Source of the DNA: Olleya sp. Hel_I_94
Lineage (GTDB): Bacteria > Bacteroidota > Bacteroidia > Flavobacteriales > Flavobacteriaceae
Direction of reading: 5' to 3'
DNA length: 64,000 nucleotides
Assembly: GCF_007827365.1 (NCBI RefSeq)
Contig: NZ_VISI01000002.1
Location: 1,989,001 to 2,053,000 of the forward strand
Shown: piece by piece, positions 37,096 through 46,435 of the stretch
Layout of the letters: every line of letters begins with the position of its first letter
Position numbering within the stretch: the first letter of the stretch is position 1
Translations under genes and position numbers: made by a program
Notes under the pieces: model-generated
Told to the model about the DNA's origin: nothing
The model's input: the letters and a program-made list of their open reading frames with translations, nothing else
Databases searched by the model: none

Positions 37096-38790
37096 TTAAT
37101 GTAAGGTAATATTTATATTATTAACCCATAGTTGGGATCTGTCCATGTTGGCATTCCACTGGTCAAGCATAAATGCGTCATCATAATCTATGATTTTTTC
37201 AAAAACTAAAACATTGTTTACTATTACTTTTATTGGTTTAGATAAATCTACCATTTCTGGTGAAATATAAATATTGAACGAACCAACCTTTTCTGTATTT
37301 ATATCAAATACATTATCAGTAAATTTAGCAGAAATCTTTGCGGACTGTCTAGGAAAATCAAATGCATTTTGATTAACATCAATCACTATAGCATTATCAT
37401 TATCATCTAATTTTAGCCATTTTGTAATTTTAAAATTAGTTGGTTTTTGCGACACTTTAGTCGTTTTAATAGTATCTAATTTAATAGTATTTAACCAATC
37501 AATAGTGCCATGTGCATTGTCGTCAAACTCCCATTGCAATGTTTTTGAAAAAGAATTTCTTTTTCGCTTAATAAGATCTTCAAACAATATATCATAAGCA
37601 GGTTCTGCCTCATTAAAATCAGGAAACCAATGCGGAAAGCCATTATATCTGTAATCTTTATAATCCGCCTTAATTTTAGACATAATGCTATTTAAGCTAT
37701 CATTTGCATTTGGCGGATAATAGTAATCTTGATCTGTAGAAAAATTAATAAAACTTCTAGCTTTTACATTTTCTATAAACGTTCCGCCAGTATAGACTTT
37801 TGGATGTGTATTAAAACCATAAAAACCAGCAAATTGTGTTGGCCGCTTCATTAAGTATGAAAACGAGCCAGTTGCTCCATTAGAGTGACCAGAGACAAAT
37901 ACTTTATCATCATCAATATTAATTGCTGACTTTATTTGCTTAATAATTTCTGGAACCATAAAAAAGCCTTCGTCTCCAATCATCCAATTAAAATTTTTAT
38001 CAGCTTTTGGAAACACTAAAACAACATCATTAGCGTCTGCACGCTTGGTATATTTTGTATTAGCGTATTTTAAATTACTTTTTGTCTCATAATCCGATAA
38101 TGTGGTGTAGCGTATTGCTCCATGTAAAAAAACCAACATTGGATATTGATTGTTTGGATTATACGTTTTGGGTAGATGCACAAAATACGACGTACTAGAC
38201 GTATCATTTATTTGAAATGAAATAGAATAATCTTGCTTTTTTTTAGGCAAAAAATTGTTTTGACTTTTAATGTAATTATAAAGTCGCTCTGCACTTAAAC
38301 TATCAATTGAAGCGCCTTTTTTAGTGCTAAAAAACTCAGCTTCATCTGATGCCAAATTATCAAAAAACTGTGTTTGATTTAATATTGCAGCTTGCTTTAA
38401 ACTAGACCATCGTTTATCATTAAATAAATTTGAATAGTCCTCTGTTGCATAGTCTCCTAAAATATAATCCCAACCTGGATAACCTTCGTCATCCTCTATT
38501 AATTCTGCCAATGGTTGCAAGTACTTAAAAGCAACATCATTCATTTTTAAACGACTAGCAATTACACTTACATTGTACTTAGAATAATCATCTATACTAT
38601 TTGGAAATTTATTAAACGCATTTTGATAAGTAACAAGTGCTTCCTTTAATTTTAAAGAATCTTCGTCCTTAGACAATTGCATTGCCTTATCAATTAAAAC
38701 ACTGTAGGACTCTTTTTTTATTGCAATGCTTTTTTTGCAACTACTTAAACTTAAACAAATGATTACTACAATTAATGCTGCCTGTTTCAT
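37096..38790 (-). CDS. Lipoprotein esterase, PHB-depolymerase-like, with N-terminal helical repeats
   Basis: 564 residues with a lipobox (SLSSC, Cys 18). Residues about 25-135 are TPR-like helices. An alpha/beta hydrolase domain follows with an oxyanion-side motif (PMLVFLHGAIRY), nucleophile motif GHSNGATGS, and an acidic/His end (HWFPDFNEAEP). The last about 130 residues are a beta domain. It resembles esterase-D/depolymerase-like secreted esterases; the true substrate is not clear. The gene starts 55 bases after the BNR-repeat protein gene and may be co-transcribed. Confidence 0.75.
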   Translation of the reverse strand: MKQAALIVVIICLSLSSCKKSIAIKKESYSVLIDKAMQLSKDEDSLKLKEALVTYQNAFNKFPNSIDDYSKYNVSVIASRLKMNDVAFKYLQPLAELIEDDEGYPGWDYILGDYATEDYSNLFNDKRWSSLKQAAILNQTQFFDNLASDEAEFFSTKKGASIDSLSAERLYNYIKSQNNFLPKKKQDYSISFQINDTSSTSYFVHLPKTYNPNNQYPMLVFLHGAIRYTTLSDYETKSNLKYANTKYTKRADANDVVLVFPKADKNFNWMIGDEGFFMVPEIIKQIKSAINIDDDKVFVSGHSNGATGSFSYLMKRPTQFAGFYGFNTHPKVYTGGTFIENVKARSFINFSTDQDYYYPPNANDSLNSIMSKIKADYKDYRYNGFPHWFPDFNEAEPAYDILFEDLIKRKRNSFSKTLQWEFDDNAHGTIDWLNTIKLDTIKTTKVSQKPTNFKITKWLKLDDNDNAIVIDVNQNAFDFPRQSAKISAKFTDNVFDINTEKVGSFNIYISPEMVDLSKPIKVIVNNVLVFEKIIDYDDAFMLDQWNANMDRSQLWVNNINITLH

Positions 38791-38845
38791 ATGGACGATT
38801 TACTATAAAAGAGACTTCATTTAAAAAAATGTTACAGTTTTGGTA

Positions 38846-41656
38846 TTATTCGACTTCAAAAGCTTTTTCGACACCATCAATTTTAATTATATAATTTCCT
38901 TTTACAATATAATATTTGTCATTTTTAGCTTTATTAATGTCGATTGCAGTGTTTTCTTTTAAGATTAGTTTTCTACCTTTTTCATGAATCGTTAAATCGT
39001 AATCAATAAAATTAAATCCTTTATCTAAATTCACGTAAAATGATTGAATTTGCTTACCGCTTTCTGTAAGGATTTCAACCTCCTTCTTACCAGAAATAGC
39101 ACTATACAATTGGATAGTCGTACTAGGTTCATAGGGTTGCATCCATTTGCTCCATGAATTTCCCCAACGAGAATAATATCGAATAGACTCTAGATCAAAA
39201 ATGGTCATTTTACTACTTAAAGCCATACTAGAATCATACTTTTGTAACGCAGAAAGATTAGTTTTATAGATACCACGACCATGCGTACCTAATAACAAAT
39301 CATTACTTTCTTTTTGCGTTTTTATATCATGCACAGCTACAGCTGGTAAATTTTTAGAAAACGCTTCCCATTGGTCTCCATTATTAAAACTAACATATGC
39401 TCCATTATCGGTTCCTAAGTACAGTATATTTTCCTTAACGGGATCTTCTACAATTACATTTACTGGAGCTGTTGGAATATTAGTGCTTATAGACTTCCAA
39501 GTTTGACCATAATCGTCACTCATGTAAACATAGGTAGAAAAATCGTCAAATCGGTAACCATTTAATGTTGCGTAAACGCGTTCCTTTTTATGCATTGATG
39601 CCACTACGCGTGTTACCCATAAATTATTAGGCAAATTACCTGAAACATTACTCCAAGTTGCTCCTTGATTTTTTGACACATGAATTAATCCATCATCACT
39701 TCCAACGTATAATAAACCAAATTCAAAAGGAGACTCAATAATCGTAGTTAAGGTACCGTAAGCCACATTCCCTGATTTTCCACCTTGTGTTAAGTCATCA
39801 CTAATAGCCTTCCAGGTATTACCTTGATCTAAAGATCGCATTAATTTGTTACCACCTAAGTACAAAATATCTTGATTGTGATTCGACAAATAAATTGGTG
39901 TTTGCCAATTAAAACGATACGGTTTTTCGCCAAGCTCATGTTTTGGCTGGATATAAGTCTGCTCGCCAGACGCACGGTTTAGTCTGTAATAATTACCAAA
40001 TTGGTAACCTGTATACACAATATCTGGATTACGATTATCAATCTGGATTTGCATTCCATCTCCACCCATTATACTTTTCCATGGATATTCTCCATTTTGA
40101 TGCCAACTTTTATCTTCAGGTGCATTATTTGCACCAACCCAAACACCATTGTCTTGTAAGCCACCATAAACACGATATGGTTTTTGATTATCTACATTTA
40201 TAGCGTAAAACTGTCCTACAGACGGCGAATTATTTTTTATCCAATTAGCACCATCGTCAAAAGTAATATTAACACCTCCATCATTACCATTAATTAAATG
40301 ATGTGGGTTTTTAGGATTAATCCAAAGCGCATGGTGGTCTGCATGCACATTTTCTGCACTTATAGACGTAAACGTTTTACCTCCATCTTTAGATTTTAAA
40401 ATTGGCACTCCATAAACGTAAATGTCATTTTGATTTGCAGGAGACACATATACATGTCCAAAATAATACCCATAACTATAATATAAATCGTCTAAATAAT
40501 CGTTGTGTGTTTTAGACCACGTTTGTCCACCATCTGTACTTTTATAAACTTCAGCTCCAATTACTGGTGTTTCAAATAGCATTGAATTTGCATCTTCTAA
40601 ATAATGCGCTAAATCAATTGGCTTTACGTTTCCGCTGCGTACCATTTGCTTCACGTTTTCTGCTCTGTATTTTTCCTGAAAACCATTCATTTTTAAAAAC
40701 CCATTCAGTTTTTTATCGTCTAAATTTAAAAATTCAGACGTGCTCATTGTTTTAAAATCATCTTTTTGTAAACCTCGTCTCACTGCGTTATTTCCGCTTG
40801 ACGGTCGTCTAAATTGACTATCATGTATTGCGTAAATAATATCATTATCGTAAATAGCCAATCCAATACGTCCAACACCATTACCTACTGGAAAACCACT
40901 GTTTTTTGTAGATATTTTATCCCAAGTATCTCCAGCATCTATACTTTTATAAATTGCCGAGTTGTTTCCGCTTCCATCAAAATTCCAAGCCTTTCTATCT
41001 TTTGTCCATGCAGTAGCAAACATGGTGTTATAATCTCCAGGTACATGTTGCATATCAATAATTCCGCTGACATCATCCACGTATAATGTTTTAGTCCAAT
41101 TAAGGCCACCATCTGTGGTTTTATAAACACCTCTATCTTCAGATTTAGAATATAAAGCACCTGTGACACCTACAGTAACTTCATTAACATTATTAGGATT
41201 AATCAATATACGTCCAATATGTTGAGAATTGGGCAATCCAACATGTTGCCAAGTTTGACCATTATCCGTAGACTTTAACATACCAACTCCTGCATAAGAC
41301 GATCTAGACGCGTTATTCTCTCCTGTACCAACCCAAATAGTTCTGGTTGGCCAATGTACAGCAATATCACCTACATTTTGGGTTTGAGAATTATCTAAAA
41401 TAGGCTCAAAAGTTGTCCCATTATTTATGGTTTGCCAAACACCTCCAGAAGCATATCCAACATAAAACTCTGATGGGTTTTCTGGGTTTACATCCAAATC
41501 TACAACACGACCACTCATAACGGTTGGTCCAATGTTTTGAAACGCTACATTTTTAACTATTGAGTTTGATTGTAATTGGGCTTTATCTGCCAACGTAGTT
41601 TGTTGTGCACTTACAGAAGTAACGACAAATAAAAATAAAAAAAGTCTATAAATCAT
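38846..41656 (-). CDS. BNR/VPS10 (sortilin-like) beta-propeller exported protein
   Basis: 936 residues with signal peptide (TSVSAQQ). Many copies of the Asp-box motif are visible (STDNGQTW, TTDGGLNW, STDGGQTW, SKDGGKTF, SLDQGNTW, SKNQGATW, SDDYGQTW), which mark two consecutive beta-propellers as in VPS10/sortilin-type and xyloglucanase-type proteins. Annotations often say glycosyl hydrolase, but no catalytic pair can be confirmed here. It could bind peptides or glycans outside the cell. No T9SS sorting domain is evident at the C-terminus. Confidence 0.85.
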   Translation of the reverse strand: MIYRLFLFLFVVTSVSAQQTTLADKAQLQSNSIVKNVAFQNIGPTVMSGRVVDLDVNPENPSEFYVGYASGGVWQTINNGTTFEPILDNSQTQNVGDIAVHWPTRTIWVGTGENNASRSSYAGVGMLKSTDNGQTWQHVGLPNSQHIGRILINPNNVNEVTVGVTGALYSKSEDRGVYKTTDGGLNWTKTLYVDDVSGIIDMQHVPGDYNTMFATAWTKDRKAWNFDGSGNNSAIYKSIDAGDTWDKISTKNSGFPVGNGVGRIGLAIYDNDIIYAIHDSQFRRPSSGNNAVRRGLQKDDFKTMSTSEFLNLDDKKLNGFLKMNGFQEKYRAENVKQMVRSGNVKPIDLAHYLEDANSMLFETPVIGAEVYKSTDGGQTWSKTHNDYLDDLYYSYGYYFGHVYVSPANQNDIYVYGVPILKSKDGGKTFTSISAENVHADHHALWINPKNPHHLINGNDGGVNITFDDGANWIKNNSPSVGQFYAINVDNQKPYRVYGGLQDNGVWVGANNAPEDKSWHQNGEYPWKSIMGGDGMQIQIDNRNPDIVYTGYQFGNYYRLNRASGEQTYIQPKHELGEKPYRFNWQTPIYLSNHNQDILYLGGNKLMRSLDQGNTWKAISDDLTQGGKSGNVAYGTLTTIIESPFEFGLLYVGSDDGLIHVSKNQGATWSNVSGNLPNNLWVTRVVASMHKKERVYATLNGYRFDDFSTYVYMSDDYGQTWKSISTNIPTAPVNVIVEDPVKENILYLGTDNGAYVSFNNGDQWEAFSKNLPAVAVHDIKTQKESNDLLLGTHGRGIYKTNLSALQKYDSSMALSSKMTIFDLESIRYYSRWGNSWSKWMQPYEPSTTIQLYSAISGKKEVEILTESGKQIQSFYVNLDKGFNFIDYDLTIHEKGRKLILKENTAIDINKAKNDKYYIVKGNYIIKIDGVEKAFEVE

Positions 41657-41675
41657 GGTTGTTTATTATAAGTTT

Positions 41676-41706
41676 TGAAGATACAGATAAAAGTAAAATT
41701 AACAAA
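41676..41706 (-). promoter_or_regulatory. Candidate promoter of the BNR-protein gene
   Basis: On the minus strand TTTG (41703-41706), a 19-base spacer and TATCTTCA (41676-41683). The spacing and -33 box are good, but the -7 box departs from TAnnTTTG at its last two bases. Confidence 0.4.
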
Positions 41707-41782
41707 GCAAAAACCTTAAAGCAAACAGATTTTAAGATGGATTTATTACTTATCTATCTTAAAGTTCTTATTTTTACAGCTA

Positions 41783-41816
41783 GTTATAATTTCCGCTTGA
41801 CGGAAAAAATTATAAC
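41783..41816. repeat. Imperfect inverted repeat in a divergent intergenic region
   Basis: GTTATAATTTCCG and CGGAAAAAATTATAAC face each other across a CTTGA loop, with three extra A in the right arm. It lies between the divergent BNR-protein and aminopeptidase P genes (gap 41657-41874), so it cannot terminate either one. It could be an operator or a structured leader of the aminopeptidase transcript. Confidence 0.6.
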
Positions 41817-41874
41817 TTAAATTTTATGAATACATTTTTTCACTACTGTGGAAATTAAAAATTAAATTTTTCTT

Positions 41875-43170
41875 ATGAAATATCACAAAATCGACTCGTC
41901 ATTATTTATAAAAAACCGTAAAAATTTTGCTTCTCAAATGAAGCCAAAAAGTATTGCCTTTTTTAACTCTAATGATATTTATCCAATTAGTGCAGATAGC
42001 ACATTACCATTCCAACAACAACGCGATATTTTTTACTTAAGTGGTGTTGACCAAGAAGAAAGTATTTTAGTTTTATTTCCGGATTGTCCAAATCCTAAAA
42101 ACAGAGAGGTTTTATTTTTAAAAGAAACCAATGCACACATTGCTGTTTGGGAAGGTGAAAAACTAACTAAAGAGGCTGCATTAGCTACAAGCGGAATTAA
42201 AACCGTTTATTGGTTACAAGACTTAGAAAAAGTTGTTTTTGAAATGATGACACAAGCCGAAACCGTTTACATAAACACCAATGAACATTACAGAGCTAAT
42301 GTAGAAACCGAAACAAGAGAAGACCGTTTTACTAAATGGATAAAAGATAAATATCCTGCACATAGTGTTGCTAAAAGCAATCCAATATTACAACGCTTAA
42401 GATCTGTAAAAGATCAAATTGAATTAGACTTAATCCAAACTGCTTGTGATATTACAAATAAAGGTTTTAGACGTGTTTTAAACTTTGTTAAACCTGGCGT
42501 TATGGAATACAACATTGAAGCCGAGTTTATGCATGAGTTTTTAAATAATCGTTCTAAAGGTTTTTCATACACACCAATTGTAGGTTCTGGAAACAACGCT
42601 AACGTGTTACATTATATAGAAAACAATCAAGAGTGTAAAGCTGGAGATTTAATATTAATTGATGCTGGAGCAGAATACGCCAATTACGCTAGTGACATGA
42701 CTCGTACTATACCTGTTTCCGGTAAATACAATGACAGACAAAAAGCGGTTTACAATGCTGTTTTGAGAGTTAAAAATGAGGCTACAAGAATGCTAGTTCC
42801 TGGTACAATTTGGGCTGACTACCATGTGGAAGTTGGTAAATTAATGACTAGTGAACTACTAGGTTTAGGCCTACTTGATAAAGCAGACGTACAAAACGAA
42901 AATCCAGATTGGCCTGCTTATAAAAAATATTTTATGCATGGTACATCACACCACATGGGATTAGATACGCATGACTACGGGATTTTAACAGAGCCAATGC
43001 AAGCTAACAACGTATTTACTGTTGAGCCTGGAATTTACATTCCTGCAGAAGGTTTTGGTATTAGATTGGAAGATGATGTGGTTATCCAAAAAACAGGAGA
43101 ACCATTTAATTTAATGAGAGACATCCCAATTGAAATTGAGGAAATTGAAGATATAATGAATAATTCATAA
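41875..43170 (+). CDS. pepP: Xaa-Pro aminopeptidase (M24B)
   Basis: 431 residues: an N-terminal creatinase/prolidase-like domain (about 1-170) and the pita-bread M24 catalytic domain. The five metal ligands can be read as D in IDAGAE, D in SDMTRT, H in HGTSHHMG, E in VEPGIY and E in RLEDDV. It removes an N-terminal residue next to proline and is probably cytoplasmic, having no signal peptide. A terminator hairpin follows. Confidence 0.93.
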   Translation: MKYHKIDSSLFIKNRKNFASQMKPKSIAFFNSNDIYPISADSTLPFQQQRDIFYLSGVDQEESILVLFPDCPNPKNREVLFLKETNAHIAVWEGEKLTKEAALATSGIKTVYWLQDLEKVVFEMMTQAETVYINTNEHYRANVETETREDRFTKWIKDKYPAHSVAKSNPILQRLRSVKDQIELDLIQTACDITNKGFRRVLNFVKPGVMEYNIEAEFMHEFLNNRSKGFSYTPIVGSGNNANVLHYIENNQECKAGDLILIDAGAEYANYASDMTRTIPVSGKYNDRQKAVYNAVLRVKNEATRMLVPGTIWADYHVEVGKLMTSELLGLGLLDKADVQNENPDWPAYKKYFMHGTSHHMGLDTHDYGILTEPMQANNVFTVEPGIYIPAEGFGIRLEDDVVIQKTGEPFNLMRDIPIEIEEIEDIMNNS

Positions 43171-43184
43171 TACAATTTACATTG

Positions 43185-43211
43185 AAAAGCGAGCCTCAAA
43201 GCTCGCTTTTT
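43185..43211 (+). terminator. Terminator after aminopeptidase P gene
   Basis: AAAAGCGAGC, loop CTCAAA, GCTCGCTTTTT: a strong GC-containing stem with a T-run, 15 bases after the stop codon. Confidence 0.85.
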
Positions 43212-43243
43212 AAATTTTATAATTACCACAATTTAAACATAAG

Positions 43244-43894
43244 ATGAAGACACTTAAAGAGCAAACAGACGCAAAAATTGAATCAGGAAGAAAAAACAAT
43301 CCTGAATTTATGAAAGGTGTTGATAACATTATAAAACAAGCAAAAGCTTTTGAACAAGGCAAAGATGCTTTAAAGATAAACACAAAAGCTCCTGAATTTA
43401 ATCTACCAGATCCTAAAGGCGATCAAACTAGTTTATCAAATTTATTAAATCAAGGTCCAGTTGTTGTTACTTTTTATCGTGGTAGTTGGTGTCCTTATTG
43501 TAATTTACAACTTAGAGCGTTACAAGCTAGAGTAAAGGATATTCATGCTTTAGGTGCGACATTGGTTGCTATAAGCCCTGAAGTACCTGATGGATCATTG
43601 ACTGAAAACGACATAAACAATATGGACTTTATTGTTTTATCTGATCAGGATGCAAAAGTAGCTTCAAGTTATGGTGTAGCATGGAAAGTACCAGATTTTT
43701 TAATGGATCACATGCGAGTAGACAGAAATCTTGATTTGAAACAAATCAATAATGGTAACGATAGTATTTTACCTATTCCTGCAACTTTTATAATAGGTCA
43801 AGACGGCTTAGTTAAATGGAACTATGTAAATGTAGATTACAGAACACGCTCAGAACCTGAAGAAATTACTGAAGCTTTAAAAAAGCTATCGTAA
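43244..43894 (+). CDS. Peroxiredoxin-like AhpC/TSA protein
   Basis: 216 residues without a signal peptide. After about 45 helical residues comes a peroxiredoxin-like fold with FYRGSWCPYCNLQLRALQ, a CPYC motif in place of the single peroxidatic Cys context (TxxC) of standard Prx, and a cis-Pro PIPATFIIGQDG. This fits the Prx-like/AhpC-TSA subgroup of bacterial thiol oxidoreductases. Probably a peroxidase or disulfide reductase in the cytoplasm. Flanked by terminators on both sides, so transcribed alone. Confidence 0.85.
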   Translation: MKTLKEQTDAKIESGRKNNPEFMKGVDNIIKQAKAFEQGKDALKINTKAPEFNLPDPKGDQTSLSNLLNQGPVVVTFYRGSWCPYCNLQLRALQARVKDIHALGATLVAISPEVPDGSLTENDINNMDFIVLSDQDAKVASSYGVAWKVPDFLMDHMRVDRNLDLKQINNGNDSILPIPATFIIGQDGLVKWNYVNVDYRTRSEPEEITEALKKLS

Positions 43895-43915
43895 AAAATA
43901 CATTTAATTTTTAAT

Positions 43916-43946
43916 AGAAAAGCTAACTTAATAAGTTCGCTTTTCT
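43916..43946. terminator. Bidirectional terminator between peroxiredoxin-like and aspartate kinase genes
   Basis: AGAAAAGC plus AACTT pair with AAGTT plus GCTTTTCT around an AAT loop, with one T/C mismatch. It lies between two convergent genes and has T-runs in both directions. Confidence 0.7.
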
Positions 43947-43949
43947 ATT

Positions 43950-45278
43950 TTACACCAATACGCTACTGTTTTCAAAAACATAACGCTGTAGTTTTTTTAA
44001 TGTTTCTAATTTATCACTAGTATTAATTAATAAGGAAATATTATTATTACTTCCTCCATAAGATATCATACGCACGCTTACGTCTTGCAAAATTTGAAAC
44101 AAATTAGGCGTGTCTGGGTGAAATATAATAGCATTACCAACTAAGCATACAATACTCATATAATTATCAACCTCAACTACTGAAAATCGTTCCAATTCTT
44201 CTACAATAGCTTCTAGATGCGATGTATCATCTATGGTTAATGACACAGCAATTTCTGATGTTGTAATCATATCTATGGACGTTTCATAACGCTCAAAAAT
44301 CTCAAATACTTTCTTTAAAAAACCATGTGCCAATAACATTCTGGCAGACTTTATCTTTATGGCTGTAATACCATCTTTTGCAGCAATTGCCTTAATCCCT
44401 TCTCCATGTACTAGATTTGTTATTAATGTACCATGCGCTTCTGGTAACATGGTGTTTTTTAACCTAACTGGTATATCCAATTCACGCACAGGCATAACGG
44501 TTTGAGGATGTAATATTTTGGCTCCAAAATAAGCCAACTCTGCAGACTCATCAAAAGACAAATTAGAAATAGCTTTTGTATTCTCTACAAATCGTGGGTC
44601 GTTATTATGGAAACCATCAATATCTGTCCAAATTTGCACTTCTTCTGCTTTTAACACAGCTCCAATTATTGTCGCTGTATAATCACTTCCTCCTCGTTGT
44701 AAATTAGCAACATTTCCTTTTACATCACGACAAATAAAACCTTGCGTAATATAAATTTCTGCTTTTGGCGACTCATTAATTACACGATTTAAATTTTGTT
44801 GTATGTAAAAATTATCAGGTTCATTTGTTTTATCAATACGCATAAAATCCAGAGCAGGCAATAACACAGCATTTATATTCTCTTGCTGCAAATAATGGCT
44901 AAAGATAAATGTAGACAACAACTCGCCTTGCGACACTATTTGATTGTATAATAAATCGTCATACAATCTATTGACCAAAACCTCAAGTGAATTAAAAACA
45001 TTATTAACATACACAAAAACCGTTTTATATAATTCTGGTGTTGTAATAAGTGTTTTAATGGTTAAATTATATGTGTTTCTAAGTGCATCTATAATTATTA
45101 ATGCGTCTTCTGGCTTATTATTTTTTATGTAATCCGCAACTTTTACCAATGCATTTGTAGTGCCTGACATTGCAGATAAGACCACTACTTTTTGCTGTCC
45201 ATTGTTAATAATGTTTTTAACATTAATCATATTTTCAATAGACCCAACAGATGTTCCTCCAAATTTTAGTACCAACAT
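43950..45278 (-). CDS. lysC: Aspartate kinase
   Basis: 442 residues; phosphorylates aspartate, the first step toward lysine, methionine, threonine and diaminopimelate. The start is MLVLKFGGTSVGS and the kinase domain has GSDYTATIIGAVLKAEEVQIWTDIDGF. Two C-terminal ACT domains follow (about 310-440), giving feedback control. It is monofunctional with no homoserine dehydrogenase part. It is divergent from an ACT-domain protein gene, with 103 bases between them. Confidence 0.93.
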   Translation of the reverse strand: MLVLKFGGTSVGSIENMINVKNIINNGQQKVVVLSAMSGTTNALVKVADYIKNNKPEDALIIIDALRNTYNLTIKTLITTPELYKTVFVYVNNVFNSLEVLVNRLYDDLLYNQIVSQGELLSTFIFSHYLQQENINAVLLPALDFMRIDKTNEPDNFYIQQNLNRVINESPKAEIYITQGFICRDVKGNVANLQRGGSDYTATIIGAVLKAEEVQIWTDIDGFHNNDPRFVENTKAISNLSFDESAELAYFGAKILHPQTVMPVRELDIPVRLKNTMLPEAHGTLITNLVHGEGIKAIAAKDGITAIKIKSARMLLAHGFLKKVFEIFERYETSIDMITTSEIAVSLTIDDTSHLEAIVEELERFSVVEVDNYMSIVCLVGNAIIFHPDTPNLFQILQDVSVRMISYGGSNNNISLLINTSDKLETLKKLQRYVFENSSVLV

Positions 45279-45381
45279 AGTATTTACATTTTATAAGGCT
45301 AAATTACTTAGAGCCTACACTATGACCATAAAAATGAAAAAATTGTACTACTTTTACACAAATTGTTAAATAATTAACAGA

Positions 45382-46038
45382 ATGAAAACTATAGCGTCTT
45401 GCGTTGAGGACATTTTAATTACACAACCATTTTTGGAAGAAGCATTGTCTAGAAGTATTATTAATTATTCTGCTTTAGCAGAAGAGTTGAACGCTCCCAT
45501 TAGTGCCATGTTGCGTAAACCAGTAAAATCTGGAGCAATAATGATGGCTTTGCGACGTTACAATACACCAAATACGCTTAGACATTCATTAAAATTAAAA
45601 AGCACCTTACAAAATTTAGGAGATATTACAGTACGTTCCAATTTAAGTGACTTTACGTTTCAAAACTCAGAAACATTAATACAAAGTCACACAAAAATAT
45701 TAGATCAAGTAGAAGCTAATAAAGATATTTTTTATGCGTTTACACGAGGTATCTTTGAAAGTAACATTATTATATCAAGTTCGGAAAACAAAAAAGTCAT
45801 TAAATGTTTTTCTAATGAAATACAAATTGGATTACAAGAAGGTCTATCCGCAATAAGCGTGCGCTTACCAAAAGACAACTCCAAAATATCTGGATTATAT
45901 TACCAAATATTTAAGCGTTTAGCTTGGGAAAACATTCCGATTTACGAAGTCGTTTCGACCACAAACGAGTTTACTGTATTAGTAGAAGACCATGTGGTTG
46001 ATAAAGCATTTTCAGTTATTAAAAACCTAAAAAACTAA
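45382..46038 (+). CDS. ACT-domain-like regulatory protein beside aspartate kinase
   Basis: 218 residues, no signal peptide. The N-terminal half is helical, with a stretch like a winged-helix or HTH (ALSRSIINYSALAEELNAPI, residues about 22-42). The C-terminal part (about 150-217) reads as an ACT-like fold (AISVRLPKDNSKISGLYYQIFKRLAWENIPIYEVVST, then EFTVLVEDHVVDKAFSVI), similar in pattern to the ACT domain of the kinase next door. It could sense an amino acid and control the pathway; no such role is proven. Its stop overlaps the convergent gene by 4 bases. Confidence 0.7.
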   Translation: MKTIASCVEDILITQPFLEEALSRSIINYSALAEELNAPISAMLRKPVKSGAIMMALRRYNTPNTLRHSLKLKSTLQNLGDITVRSNLSDFTFQNSETLIQSHTKILDQVEANKDIFYAFTRGIFESNIIISSSENKKVIKCFSNEIQIGLQEGLSAISVRLPKDNSKISGLYYQIFKRLAWENIPIYEVVSTTNEFTVLVEDHVVDKAFSVIKNLKN

Positions 46039-46385
46039 GGATTAACCTTAGTCAACTCACCAGAATCTAAAGCCTTTTGATAATCTGCTTCTACAGTAGT
46101 TTGAAGTCCAAAAAACTTAGTACCATCTTTCTTTTTTAAAACAACGTAGGTTTTATTTTCTTTAGCAACTACATCATCAATCAAAACGATAGTATTTATA
46201 ACAGGCTTGTAACTTGCTAACTTACCACGTTTGACTAAAATGTTTAATCTTGGAAAATCAATATGATTGTAGTGCTCTCCCTTAGGAGCTTTTACCTCTA
46301 AAACATCACCTACTTTAGGCTGGCTTTGAGCAAAAGATATAAAACATACACTTAAAAATACTAAAGTTAATACTGCTTTTTTCAT
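46035..46385 (-). CDS. Small exported protein of unknown function
   Basis: 116 residues with a signal peptide (SVCFISFAQ). The mature part of about 95 residues is mostly beta strands and basic (VLEVKAPKGEHYNHIDFPRLNILVKRGKL, then TYVVLKKKDGTKFFG). It has no recognised family. Its stop overlaps the convergent ACT-protein stop (four bases, CTAA). It lies 50 bases downstream of brnQ on the same strand and may be read through from it. Confidence 0.65.
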   Translation of the reverse strand: MKKAVLTLVFLSVCFISFAQSQPKVGDVLEVKAPKGEHYNHIDFPRLNILVKRGKLASYKPVINTIVLIDDVVAKENKTYVVLKKKDGTKFFGLQTTVEADYQKALDSGELTKVNP

Positions 46386-46435
46386 AACATTGCGTTTTAG
46401 TTGTTACACAAAGTTAAAAACTTCTACTTAAAAAA

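Noticed and set aside
38846..41656. Calling the BNR protein a glycosyl hydrolase
   Set aside because: Asp boxes show a propeller, but no catalytic residues could be confirmed.
40789..41803. A 15-base match (ATTTCCGCTTGACGG) between the BNR gene and the intergenic inverted repeat
   Set aside because: One of the two copies is ordinary coding sequence, and a match of this length is expected by chance in a 64-kb AT-rich window.
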